This document shows positions 7,977 to 16,014 of a DNA stretch of 64,000 nt, one piece after another. How positions within the stretch are numbered: position 1 is the first letter of the stretch; every line of letters begins with the position of its first letter. The notes below the pieces were generated by a model. That model had not been told where the DNA came from, did not search any database, and saw nothing but the letters and a program-made list of their open reading frames with translations. Both the position numbers and the translations under genes were made by a program. Origin of the DNA: CAWAND01 sp963807065 (GTDB lineage: Bacteria > Chloroflexota > Anaerolineae > Anaerolineales > E44-bin32); the NCBI GenBank assembly GCA_963807065.1, contig CAWDZQ010000004.1, positions 186,001-250,000 of the forward strand. Direction: 5' to 3'.

Positions 7977-9412
7977 TCGGAGAGCAAGTCCTCCAGGACC
8001 TTCTTGACCGCCTGTGGGTTGGCTTTGCCCTTTGTCTCCCGCATAACTTGGCCGACAAACCATCCGATGACCGTCGGCTTTCCGCCCCTGTAAGTGGCCA
8101 CCTGTTCGGGGTTGGCGTCTACAACCTGTGCCGCAATCCGGGTCAGCGCCGCCTCGTCCGAGACCTGAGCCAACCCTTCGGCTTCTACAATATCCAGCGG
8201 CGCCCTCCCGCTCTCGTCGACCTTCTCAAGCAGTTCCTTGCCTGTGTTGGCCGTGATGTCGCCGCGTTCCACCATACTGACAATCTGTGCCAATTGGTCA
8301 GGTTTCAAGGCCAGGTCAGCCGCCACACGATGCCGCTCTCGGATCAACCGCAGCACATCGTTCATAAGCCAGTTGGACATGGACTTGGCCCCAACGCCCC
8401 CAGCAGCAAGCGCGGCTTCGAAGTACTCGGAAAGGCTTCTCTCTTCGGTCAGGATCTCGGCGTCGTATTCCGGGAGTCCGTACTGCTCGGTGAACCTCTT
8501 GCGACGCGCCAGGGGCAGTTCAGGGAGGTCAGTTAGGATATCGGATTTCCAGGACTCGGTCAGGATAACAGGGAGTAGGTCCGGCTCGCGAAAGTAACGA
8601 TAATCCGCCTCCGTCTCTTTGGAGCGCATCTTGTGAAGCGTGCCTGTGTCCTCATCCCAATTCAGAGTCCAGGCTTTGACCGTTCCGCCCTGGTTCACTT
8701 CTCGAGCCTGCCGTTCGATCTCCACTTCTATCGCCTGGCGAACGGCCTCGATGGAGTTGACGTTTTTGATCTCGGTCTTGGGGTTCAGACCCGTGCTCCC
8801 TATGTCGCGAATCGAGACGTTGGCGTCACACCGGAGCTGGCCCTTCTCCATGTCTCCTTCTGATATCCCCAGCCAGCGCAGCAACTGGCGCAACCGGATG
8901 AGATACTGGGCCGCCTGATCCGCCGAGCGCAGATCCGGTTCGGTCACCATCTCAACCAGGGGTACTCCGCAGCGGTTGAAATCGATCAACCGCCGACCCG
9001 TCTCTCGGATGGTCTTGCCGGCGTCCTCTTCCAGATGGAGTTTGGCAATCCCGACGGTGAGCAACTGGCCGTCGTCCAGCGGCACGACCATCGCGCCACC
9101 GCGCGCCAGCGGCTCGTCATACTGGCTGATCTGATAGCCCTTGGGCAAATCAGGGTAGAAGTAGTTCTTGCGAGCGAAGTATGAGAGAGGCTGAATGGAA
9201 TCGGCCCGCATGGCGGCGGCCAACAGCACTGCCTTTTCCACCGCCGCCGAATTCAACGTCGGAAGAACGCCGGGCAGGCCGCAGCACACAGGACAAATGT
9301 TGGTGTTGGGCGGGTCCCCCCACGAGTCGGCCTTGCAAGCACAAAAGATCTTGCTGTCTGTGTTGAGTTGAATGTGGGTTTCCAAGCCAATGATGGCTTC
9401 GAATTCAGGCAT
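7973..9412 (-). CDS. gatB: Asp-tRNA(Asn)/Glu-tRNA(Gln) amidotransferase subunit B
   Basis: A 479-residue subunit of the GatCAB amidotransferase, which converts mis-acylated Glu-tRNA(Gln) and Asp-tRNA(Asn) to the correct amide forms. Motifs include 'GLETHIQLNTDSKIFC', the zinc-binding cysteines in 'CACKADSW' and 'CPVCCGLPG', the kinase segment 'IDFNRCGVPLVEMVTEPD', and a C-terminal YqeY-like tail domain. Start ATG 9412 (MPEFEAIIG) matches the family N-terminus. It is separated from gatC-gatA (21.5-23.4 kb) by the respiratory operon and has its own promoter at 9511-9516. Heterotrimer with GatA and GatC is expected. Confidence 0.96.
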   Translation of the reverse strand: MPEFEAIIGLETHIQLNTDSKIFCACKADSWGDPPNTNICPVCCGLPGVLPTLNSAAVEKAVLLAAAMRADSIQPLSYFARKNYFYPDLPKGYQISQYDEPLARGGAMVVPLDDGQLLTVGIAKLHLEEDAGKTIRETGRRLIDFNRCGVPLVEMVTEPDLRSADQAAQYLIRLRQLLRWLGISEGDMEKGQLRCDANVSIRDIGSTGLNPKTEIKNVNSIEAVRQAIEVEIERQAREVNQGGTVKAWTLNWDEDTGTLHKMRSKETEADYRYFREPDLLPVILTESWKSDILTDLPELPLARRKRFTEQYGLPEYDAEILTEERSLSEYFEAALAAGGVGAKSMSNWLMNDVLRLIRERHRVAADLALKPDQLAQIVSMVERGDITANTGKELLEKVDESGRAPLDIVEAEGLAQVSDEAALTRIAAQVVDANPEQVATYRGGKPTVIGWFVGQVMRETKGKANPQAVKKVLEDLLSE

Positions 9413-9497
9413 CAATTGTCGATCCTGGTGACTCCGCAGGCAGGAATGTGAAGTCGCATATGCCGCCGACAGGCGCGAGGCGGGCAGAGTGAAATGC

Positions 9498-9530
9498 AAA
9501 ACACGGCCACATTATACCCATGGCCGTGTT
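9498..9530 (-). terminator. Terminator of the act-cox operon
   Basis: Perfect 10-bp stem (9500-9509 pairs with 9521-9530) followed on the minus strand by TTTTG. It lies about 50 bases past the last oxidase gene. The gatB -10 box sits in its loop. Confidence 0.6.
9511..9516 (-). promoter_or_regulatory. -10 box of gatB inside a terminator loop
   Basis: TATAAT on the minus strand, giving a leader of roughly 90 bases to the ATG at 9412. Confidence 0.45.
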
Positions 9531-9580
9531 GTCAGAATGACGTGTGGCGTCCCGCCGAAAAGGCGAGGCACAGCGACGGT

Positions 9581-9877
9581 TCAGGGGACAGGGGCCAGCG
9601 CAACTCGGGTGACAAAGTCCCCGATCGTGAGGACCAGCAGTATCGACAGCCAAAAGAAGCCGGCGCCGGCCACCGCCCAAGTTAGGCGATTGCCCCCCTT
9701 CAAGTGCATAAAGAAGATCATGACGATAAGGGCCTTGGCAATCGCCACCACCACGGCCACAGTGGCCCGCCAGGCACCCACGTTGATAAAGGAGCCCCAA
9801 ACCGTCAGGGCGAGAAGCACCATCAGCCCAAGGAAGGCGAAGATCAATGTTCGGACGGAAGAAGTCTCGTGGCTCAT
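9581..9877 (-). CDS. ctaF: Cytochrome c oxidase subunit IV (prokaryotic type)
   Basis: A 98-residue membrane protein with three hydrophobic segments, the second followed by 'MIFFMHLKGGNR', which is the usual signature of small bacterial subunit IV proteins. It stabilises the haem-copper oxidase in the cytoplasmic membrane and carries no cofactor. The ATG at 9875-9877 overlaps the subunit III stop (TGATG), so the two are translationally coupled. Last gene of the operon; the terminator follows at 9498-9530. Confidence 0.88.
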   Translation of the reverse strand: MSHETSSVRTLIFAFLGLMVLLALTVWGSFINVGAWRATVAVVVAIAKALIVMIFFMHLKGGNRLTWAVAGAGFFWLSILLVLTIGDFVTRVALAPVP

Positions 9878-10521
9878 CAGCTTCTATCAATCAGGTAGAG
9901 GAGCGGAAACAGAAAGATCCAGACAATGTCGACAAAGTGCCAGTAGAGTCCGATCAGCTCCACTGGAGAATGTTTTAAAGGCGTGAACTTGCCGCGCCAG
10001 CCAAAGACGGCCAAAACCAACACCAACCCAATTCCGACGATCAGGTGAAAAGCGTGCAGGGCCGTCATCACGAAGTACATTCTCAGGAACAGCCCCACTT
10101 GAACCGGCATACCGGCCGGGAGCTCGAAACCTAGGCCCGGCAGGAGATGCTCGGTGTACTTGTGATAGTACTCAAACCCCTTCACACCCAGAAAGAGCGT
10201 TCCCAACGAAGCCGTCACCAGCAGGAAAAAGACCATCGTCCGGCGATTGCCCAACCTGGCCGCGTGGAGCGCCAGGGCCATCGTCAGGCTGCTTCCAAGA
10301 AGGACGGCCGTGTTCAACGTGCCCAGGTTGAGATCAAGGATCCTGCTCCCAGCATCCCAGGCGCCGGGAAAGATCACCCGATACACCGTGTAAACGGAGA
10401 AGAGCCCACCAAAGAAGAGCACCTCCGTGGCCAGGAAGACCCACATGCCCATGGTCTCGGCATCATGTTCCTGCTCGAGCGTGGAGAAGTGGTGGGCGAC
10501 CAGCGATTGGCTTTCAGCCAT
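9877..10521 (-). CDS. ctaE: Cytochrome c oxidase subunit III
   Basis: A 214-residue integral membrane subunit of the haem-copper oxidase. It shows about five membrane spans, 'MWVFLATEVLFFGGLF' near the N-terminus, 'LHAFHLIVGIG', and the C-terminal 'YWHFVDIVWIFLFPLLYL', all typical of subunit III. The ATG at 10519-10521 is preceded by AAGGAG and overlaps the end of subunit I by 8 bases; a longer frame to 10560 would run further into ctaD. It holds no metal and is thought to stabilise proton and oxygen pathways of subunit I. Confidence 0.95.
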   Translation of the reverse strand: MAESQSLVAHHFSTLEQEHDAETMGMWVFLATEVLFFGGLFSVYTVYRVIFPGAWDAGSRILDLNLGTLNTAVLLGSSLTMALALHAARLGNRRTMVFFLLVTASLGTLFLGVKGFEYYHKYTEHLLPGLGFELPAGMPVQVGLFLRMYFVMTALHAFHLIVGIGLVLVLAVFGWRGKFTPLKHSPVELIGLYWHFVDIVWIFLFPLLYLIDRS

Positions 10522-12142
10522 CCAGCGCTCCTTGGGTTTGGGCCATATGGGTGTAGTCATAGGCCTCGTGAGTCATCACCGGAGGTACATCGAAGTTGTC
10601 CTTTGGCGGCGGCGAGGTGGTTTGCCACTCCAGGCTGGGGGAGTCCCACGGATTACTCGGCGCCGGTGCGCCCTTGAACAGCGACCACACTAGGTACAGA
10701 ACAGGCAGGATGTACCCGATGGCCAGAATGGAAGCCCCGGCCGTCGAGGCGACGTTGAGAACCTGGAACTCGGGAGGATAGGCATAATAACGCCTCGGCA
10801 TCCCTTCCAGGCCCAGGATGAACTGCGGGAAGAACGTCAGGTTGAAACCAACGAAGATGATGATCGCCGAAAACTGGCCCCAACGCTCGGGGTACATTTT
10901 TCCGGTAATCTTCGGGAACCAATAATGCATGCCTCCGAGGAAGGCCATCACCGTGGCACCGACCATGATGTAGTGGAAGTGCGCCACCACGAAGTAGGTG
11001 TCTGTGACGTGGACGTCAAATGCCAGCGAGGCCAGCATCACGCCCGTTAAGCCGCCGACGGTGAACAACCCGATGAATCCAAGGGCATAGAGCATTGGCG
11101 TCTTGAAAGAGATATGGCCCTTGTTCAGCGTGGCGGTCCAGTTGAATACCTTGATCGCCGAGGGCACCGCCACCACGAAACTCAGGAACGAAAACACTGT
11201 GCTGGCGTAGGGGGATTGCCCGGAAACGAACATGTGATGCCCCCAGACCATGAACCCGAGGGCCGCGATCGCCAGGCTCGAAAAAGCCACAACTTTGTAC
11301 CCGAAGACACGGCTCCGACTGAAGGCAGCGATCAGTTCGCTGATTACCCCCATGGCGGGCAAAATCATGATGTAGACGGCTGGGTGGCTGTAGAACCAAA
11401 ACAGGTGCTGGTACAGGATGGGGTCACCGCCGGTCGACGGATCGAAGAAGCCAATTCCGAAGGCATGGTCCACGCCGATCAACAACACCGTGATCGCCAG
11501 AATCGGCGTAGCCAGAACCATGATCAGGCTGTTGGCATAGTTCGACCAGACAAACAGCGGAATCCTGAACCAAGTCATGCCCGGGGCCCGCATCTTGTGG
11601 ACCGTGACGATGAAGTTGATGCCGGTGAAGATCGACGAAAACCCGACGATGAACACTCCGGCGGTGGCGATCACCACCGATGTGTTGCTGTAGAGCGTGC
11701 TGTAGGGCACATAGAACGTCCAGCCCGTATCGATCCCGCCCGTAAGCACGGCCCCCAGGGTAAACACGCCGCCCAGCATAAAGACGTACCAGCTGGCGAG
11801 GTTGAGCCGGGGGAAGGCCACATCCTTAGCCCCGATCATCATAGGGATGAGGAAGTTGCCCAGCACGGCCGGGATGGCCGGGATCAAGAAGAACCACACC
11901 ATGATGATCCCGTGCATCGTAAACAGTTTGTTGTAGGTTTGCGGCTGGACCAGGTCGCCCTGGGGCGTTAAGAGCTCCAGGCGCATCATGGCGGCCGCCG
12001 TCCCGGCGATCGAGAAGAACACGATGACCGAGAGCAGATACAGGATCCCAATCCGCTTATGGTCCGTCGTCAGCAACCATGAACGTATGCTGGTGCTGAT
12101 GTTCAAGTAGTTGGGTTTTGACTCAGAAAGAGTTGTTTCCAT
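10514..12142 (-). CDS. ctaD: Cytochrome c oxidase subunit I, A2-type
   Basis: A 542-residue catalytic subunit with about 12 membrane spans that reduces oxygen to water and pumps protons. The low-spin haem ligand lies in 'FTMHGIIMVW'. The CuB histidines are in 'YSHPAVY' and 'WGHHMF'. The last two haem ligands are in 'HVTDTYFVVAHFHYIMVG'. The YSHPAVY form, with Tyr-Ser in place of the Glu of GHPEVY, marks an A2-type oxidase whose D channel ends in Tyr/Ser. Start ATG 12142 is taken because AGGTG repeats precede it; a GTG nine bases upstream is possible. It sits between subunits II and III in the act-cox operon and probably receives electrons from alternative complex III. Confidence 0.97.
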   Translation of the reverse strand: METTLSESKPNYLNISTSIRSWLLTTDHKRIGILYLLSVIVFFSIAGTAAAMMRLELLTPQGDLVQPQTYNKLFTMHGIIMVWFFLIPAIPAVLGNFLIPMMIGAKDVAFPRLNLASWYVFMLGGVFTLGAVLTGGIDTGWTFYVPYSTLYSNTSVVIATAGVFIVGFSSIFTGINFIVTVHKMRAPGMTWFRIPLFVWSNYANSLIMVLATPILAITVLLIGVDHAFGIGFFDPSTGGDPILYQHLFWFYSHPAVYIMILPAMGVISELIAAFSRSRVFGYKVVAFSSLAIAALGFMVWGHHMFVSGQSPYASTVFSFLSFVVAVPSAIKVFNWTATLNKGHISFKTPMLYALGFIGLFTVGGLTGVMLASLAFDVHVTDTYFVVAHFHYIMVGATVMAFLGGMHYWFPKITGKMYPERWGQFSAIIIFVGFNLTFFPQFILGLEGMPRRYYAYPPEFQVLNVASTAGASILAIGYILPVLYLVWSLFKGAPAPSNPWDSPSLEWQTTSPPPKDNFDVPPVMTHEAYDYTHMAQTQGALDG

Positions 12143-12164
12143 CACCTGCACCTGGATTCTACGT

Positions 12165-13100
12165 TCATTGCGGTTGGGCCAACGACTTGATGTAATCCAC
12201 CAGGTCGCTCATCTGCGTGTCGTTGATCTGGTCATTGAAATCGGGCATCACCGGTTGGTAGCCGGCCACGATCGATGCCATCGGGTCACGGATGGATTCT
12301 ATGATGAAGGCTTCGTCCGCCGTGACCGTTTGCCCCGATTCAAGCGCCACCTGGCTGCCGAACAGCCCGGACCAGGATGGGCCGACGCCCGAGCCATCCG
12401 GTTTATGACAGGATAGGCATCCCAACTGAGTGGCAAGCTGTTCTCCAGGTGACATGTCGGCCCGGGCTTCCATGCCCCCCAGATTGAGCCAGGTCTCATA
12501 GTCCACCTGAGTCATCACCACAACCTCGCCGATCATAGCCGAATGGGCCATGCCGCAGTATTCGGCGCAAAACAGATGATACGTGCCCGGCTGGGTGGGC
12601 TGGAACCAGAGCTCGGTCGTCCTCCCCGGGATGACATCCTGCTTGATCCTGAAGGCGGGCACGTAGAAACTGTGAATGACATCTTGGGACGTCATAATCA
12701 GGCGCACCGGGCGGCCGACGGGCACGTGCAGCTCGTTGATCTCCCGATACCCGTTGGAGTGCTCAACCTTCCACATCCACTGCTTCCCCACCACGTAGAT
12801 ATCGATCGTGTTGGGGGGCGGTGAATGGTCGGTGAAGAACAGGGATCCAGCCCAATAGAACACGCCCAGGCTGATCACAAACGGCACCGCCGCCCAGAAG
12901 AACTCCAGGCGATAATTGCTGGTTTGTTTGCCAGACCGGTCGGCGTTTGAGCCTTCCCGATATCGGATGCCGAAATACAGGATCAGGCCGGCGATGAGCA
13001 GGATAAAGAAGACACTCAGGCCGAGGAGAACGTAGAACAAAGCGTCCACCTGGGTGGCCATGGTCGAGGCCTCAGGGGGCAAGGGATTGAAGCCGGTCAT
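12165..13100 (-). CDS. ctaC: Cytochrome c oxidase subunit II with fused cytochrome c domain
   Basis: A 311-residue subunit: two N-terminal membrane spans (about residues 18-45 and 65-90), a cupredoxin domain facing outwards, and a C-terminal cytochrome c domain. The CuA ligands are in 'CAEYCGMAHSAM' plus the upstream 'DVIHSFYVP' histidine. The haem c is bound by CLSCH, with a distal methionine probably in 'YQPVMPDF'. This caa3-like form lets electrons enter through its own haem. Start ATG 13100 follows GGAAGAG; the longer TTG start at 13112 has no ribosome site. Confidence 0.95.
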   Translation of the reverse strand: MTGFNPLPPEASTMATQVDALFYVLLGLSVFFILLIAGLILYFGIRYREGSNADRSGKQTSNYRLEFFWAAVPFVISLGVFYWAGSLFFTDHSPPPNTIDIYVVGKQWMWKVEHSNGYREINELHVPVGRPVRLIMTSQDVIHSFYVPAFRIKQDVIPGRTTELWFQPTQPGTYHLFCAEYCGMAHSAMIGEVVVMTQVDYETWLNLGGMEARADMSPGEQLATQLGCLSCHKPDGSGVGPSWSGLFGSQVALESGQTVTADEAFIIESIRDPMASIVAGYQPVMPDFNDQINDTQMSDLVDYIKSLAQPQ

Positions 13101-13178
13101 AGTCTCTTCCAAATTGTCATGATAACTAGGTCATTCGCTCCCACGTCGGACAGTTGGCAATCCACCCTACCGGCCATG

Positions 13179-13631
13179 CTAGCCCCCACCGCTTCCGGTT
13201 GTCGGAGAAGCGGTCGGGGTTTCGGATATGGCGGGTGTCGGCGTGGGCGTCGGGGCGCGCGTCGGCACGCCTTGATCGGCGACAATTTCCATTGCCCGGT
13301 CGATCGGCATATGGATGATGCCTGCGCCCTTGTTCACCCAGCCGTAGCTGCTCAGTTGCGCCTGCTGTGTCGCCCGGACCTCCTGCAAGTCCTTGGCGGG
13401 ATCGACCTGCAAACGCGGCGCCGGCGGCTCGATCGCCGTCGGCGTCGGACCGGTGCCATAGGCACTTACCTGACGCTGCCGAAAGAGGGAAAACAGCCCA
13501 GCGACCACGGCCAACGAAAGCACCAGCAGGATCATCAAGCCGATCCCGGCCAAGGTGACCCCTCGAGGCGAGGCGTCCTGATGCTCGTAACCCGGCCGTG
13601 CTGCGTGATCGCCTGCGTGATGGGGATCCAT
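13179..13631 (-). CDS. Small membrane-anchored protein of the act-cox operon
   Basis: A 150-residue protein with a short polar N-terminus, one membrane span ('GIGLMILLVLSLAVVAGLF'), a Pro/Thr linker, and a small outside domain with 'LSSYGWVNKGAGIIHMPI' and 'RAMEIVADQG'. From memory of the family, short proteins with such a 'YGWVD..GVVRIPI..A' motif are found beside alternative complex III and SCO1 genes; their role is unknown, perhaps assembly. The Pro/Thr-rich C-terminal tail looks extracellular. The ATG at 13631 begins one base after the ActF stop, which decides it over the 13676 start inside actF. Confidence 0.75.
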   Translation of the reverse strand: MDPHHAGDHAARPGYEHQDASPRGVTLAGIGLMILLVLSLAVVAGLFSLFRQRQVSAYGTGPTPTAIEPPAPRLQVDPAKDLQEVRATQQAQLSSYGWVNKGAGIIHMPIDRAMEIVADQGVPTRAPTPTPTPAISETPTASPTTGSGGG

Positions 13632-13632
13632 A

Positions 13633-14829
13633 TCAGCCACTTTCAAACGCTCCCCTGGGACTCGATTGCGGCACATTGATCAGCGGTGCCGGAGCCCGTC
13701 TCAAGGCGGTCACAAACCAGGCGACCCATAGCCCACCCACGGCAACGCTGAGCGCGATGTCCATCCAATGGATGGTCAGGCCATGCGTGTAGTAGGCTGG
13801 CATGGCCATCCAGTAGGTCTCCACCCAGCGCATCAGGAAGATCACCCCTGCCAGCCCGGCCAAGGCTCTGAAACTGCGTTTGATGACCGGCGAAATCAGC
13901 AGAAGCAGCGGTGCGAAGAAGTGCAGCACGATCAGAGAAATGGTGACGGCTTGCCAGCCAGCCGTGCCCCGATGTAGGACCCAGCTGATCTCCTCGTCGG
14001 TGTTGCCGGACCAGGTGATGATGAACTGTGAAAACTGCATGTAGGCCCACAAGATCACGAAGGCCACCGTCAGGTTCCGCAGGTCGGCGATTGGCCGAGG
14101 GTAACCTTCGACGCGCTTGACCTCGGCTTCGGATTTCAGATCCCCACCAATCAGACGGGAGAGCAACACGATCGTAAAGGTCAGGGCCGCCAGCGCTTCT
14201 CCCATCACGAATATCAATCCGTAGATCGATGAGTACCAATCGGGCTCGAGGGTCATGACCCAGTCAAATGATGCAAACGAGGCCGTCAGCACGAAGATCA
14301 CCAGCCCCAACCCGCCAAACCCCTGCTCGAGGCGGATCGACGGGCCTTCGCCTCCCTCATCCCGTCTTCGCCACCATCGGTTCATCACCCAGGCGAATCC
14401 GATCCACACCACAAAGTAAAAGACCGTGCGGCCGATAAACGCCATGGGGTTGAGATAAGGCGCCTTGTGCTGAAGCAAGGGATCGGCTGCCGCGGCGCCC
14501 TGGACCGCCCATGGGTAGATCTTGTCCAGGTTGAATGCGATGGGGATGAAGGCCAAGGCCATCAACGGGAGGGTGTTGGTGCCGGCCTCGAACAACCTAT
14601 GGACTGTGTTTCCCCAGCGCCCGCCCGCCATTTGGTGAAGAAGCGTCAGGCCGAGAAAGCCCACCGTCAGGTTGGCCCAGAAGACATAGGCAAGCAGATA
14701 TGACTTGAAGAACTGCCCGCTGTCGACAAACGATCCGTACAAGCACAGCGCCCCCACGCCCACGGCCAGGAGCACACTCCAACGTTGGATCTTGGTCAAG
14801 GTTTCAAGGGCAGAGTCAAGGACTTTCAC
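13633..14829 (-). CDS. actF: Alternative complex III subunit ActF (NrfD-like quinol subunit)
   Basis: A 398-residue integral membrane protein with about ten spans, similar in plan to ActC/NrfD. Within alternative complex III it is one of the two large membrane subunits that handle quinol oxidation and possibly proton translocation. Recognisable stretches are 'SYLLAYVFWANLTVGFLGL', 'SFASFDWVMTLEPDWYSSI' and 'FSQFIITWSGN', conserved in ActF proteins. It starts with GTG at 14827-14829, overlapping the ActE stop as GTGA. The position between actE and the oxidase genes is the usual one for combined act-cox operons. Confidence 0.93.
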   Translation of the reverse strand: MKVLDSALETLTKIQRWSVLLAVGVGALCLYGSFVDSGQFFKSYLLAYVFWANLTVGFLGLTLLHQMAGGRWGNTVHRLFEAGTNTLPLMALAFIPIAFNLDKIYPWAVQGAAAADPLLQHKAPYLNPMAFIGRTVFYFVVWIGFAWVMNRWWRRRDEGGEGPSIRLEQGFGGLGLVIFVLTASFASFDWVMTLEPDWYSSIYGLIFVMGEALAALTFTIVLLSRLIGGDLKSEAEVKRVEGYPRPIADLRNLTVAFVILWAYMQFSQFIITWSGNTDEEISWVLHRGTAGWQAVTISLIVLHFFAPLLLLISPVIKRSFRALAGLAGVIFLMRWVETYWMAMPAYYTHGLTIHWMDIALSVAVGGLWVAWFVTALRRAPAPLINVPQSSPRGAFESG

Positions 14830-15446
14830 TGCGACGCCTCACTTTTCAGTTGCTGCTGGACATCTGCAGGCGCGCTCTCGATCGGTGCGTCCTGGCTCAG
14901 CTGGAGCGCGCGGATGTAGGCCACAATCGCCCAACGATCAGCTGGGGCCACGCGGTCCGAGTAATCGAACATTCGCCCAAAGCCGTTGGTGATCACATCG
15001 AAGAAATGGCCCGGTGGGGCATTGCGCAGCCGATCGATGTGGTAGCTCGGCGGCGGCGGGAAACCGCGTTGTACGACGATGCCGTTGCCATCTCCCACCA
15101 GCCCGTGGCAAGGAGCACAGTAAATCTCGAAACGCTGCTTCCCCCTCTGGAGCAGCTGAGCATTGACCTCCACCGGAATGTCTTGTACCAATTCGCCATC
15201 GGCCGTCTTGCCGGTGTAGAAGGCAGGATCAGCGTTCAGCTGGCCGCGCGCCACGGTGTCGGGCACGAGTGGTCGCGAGGCCATGCCGTTGCTGAAGAAG
15301 GCATTGGCTTCAAGGGGCTCATACCTCGCCTGATCGGTCATCGACGGCTGGCAGGCCGACAGGGACAACAAACCGCCCGCGGCCAGGGCGAGCCAGACCA
15401 GGCGACGCGTTCGCTTTTTTGTGAGGGTTCGTTGATCAGGGCGCAA
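14826..15446 (-). CDS. actE: Alternative complex III subunit ActE, monohaem cytochrome c lipoprotein
   Basis: About 206 residues: basic N-terminus, hydrophobic signal segment ending in 'LLSLSAC' (lipobox), then a cytochrome c domain with CAPCH as the haem site and 'FGRMFDYSDRVAPADRWAIVAYIRALQ' style C-terminus. It is lipid-anchored on the outside and passes electrons from alternative complex III to the oxidase. No ATG fits. The TTG at 15446, with AGAAGGTG upstream and an 11-base overlap with actD, is the best start; the frame stays open to 15518 inside actD. Confidence 0.92.
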   Translation of the reverse strand: MRPDQRTLTKKRTRRLVWLALAAGGLLSLSACQPSMTDQARYEPLEANAFFSNGMASRPLVPDTVARGQLNADPAFYTGKTADGELVQDIPVEVNAQLLQRGKQRFEIYCAPCHGLVGDGNGIVVQRGFPPPPSYHIDRLRNAPPGHFFDVITNGFGRMFDYSDRVAPADRWAIVAYIRALQLSQDAPIESAPADVQQQLKSEASQ

Positions 15447-16014
15447 CTTCGGACACCTTCTCCGGCCCCAGGCCTTCCAAGAAGGCGCGGGTCTTGTCGA
15501 GATCGAATTTAGGATCATCCGCCTCTATGCACAAGAAGAAGCGGTCCTGGCTGGCACGTTGGAATTCTGGCACGTTGAACACAGGATGATAGGGCATGGG
15601 CAGTTTGTTCAGGAAGAACATGCTCACCACGGCCGTCAGAGCTGCAAACAAGATGGTGAGCTCAAACGTGATCGGAATAAAGGCCGGCCAACTGTTGAGC
15701 GGCCTCCCGCCGGAATTGATTGGGTAAAAGATTACAGCCGAGGAGTACATCATCCCGAAGGCGGTCAAGGCGCCTATCAAGCCGCCGGAGAAGACAAGGA
15801 TCGGAATCAAGCTTCGTTTGTGCCCCACCGCCTCCCCAAGCCCTTCAATAGGAAAGGGGGTGTAGGCGTCGAAAGCATGAAAGCCCGCGTCGCGCACCTT
15901 CTCCGACGCTGCCACCAGGTCGTCCGGCTCCTCGAATTCCGCCATCAGCCCATACAGCTGAGGACCGTCTTGCGCCATATCGCCACTCCCCGACAATGAT
16001 GCCGTCTCCGCCAC
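15436..16014 (-). CDS. actD: Alternative complex III subunit ActD (DUF3341)
   Basis: A 192-residue membrane protein with a cytoplasmic N-terminal domain ('LYGLMAEFEEPDDLVAASE', 'GFHAFDAYTPFPIEGL') and two membrane spans in the middle, the second ending in 'FFLNKLPMPYHPVF', then a short C-terminal domain. These are the hallmarks of ActD/DUF3341. It binds no cofactor. It starts with GTG (16012-16014), just after the actC stop and behind a GGAGG ribosome site. Confidence 0.92.
   Translation of the reverse strand: MAETASLSGSGDMAQDGPQLYGLMAEFEEPDDLVAASEKVRDAGFHAFDAYTPFPIEGLGEAVGHKRSLIPILVFSGGLIGALTAFGMMYSSAVIFYPINSGGRPLNSWPAFIPITFELTILFAALTAVVSMFFLNKLPMPYHPVFNVPEFQRASQDRFFLCIEADDPKFDLDKTRAFLEGLGPEKVSEVAP

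Noticed and set aside
11114..11971. Long plus-strand open frame opposite cytochrome oxidase subunit I
   Set aside because: Composition (Arg/His/Asp/Gln-rich, no hydrophobic core) is that of an antisense shadow; the minus strand is a certain ctaD.
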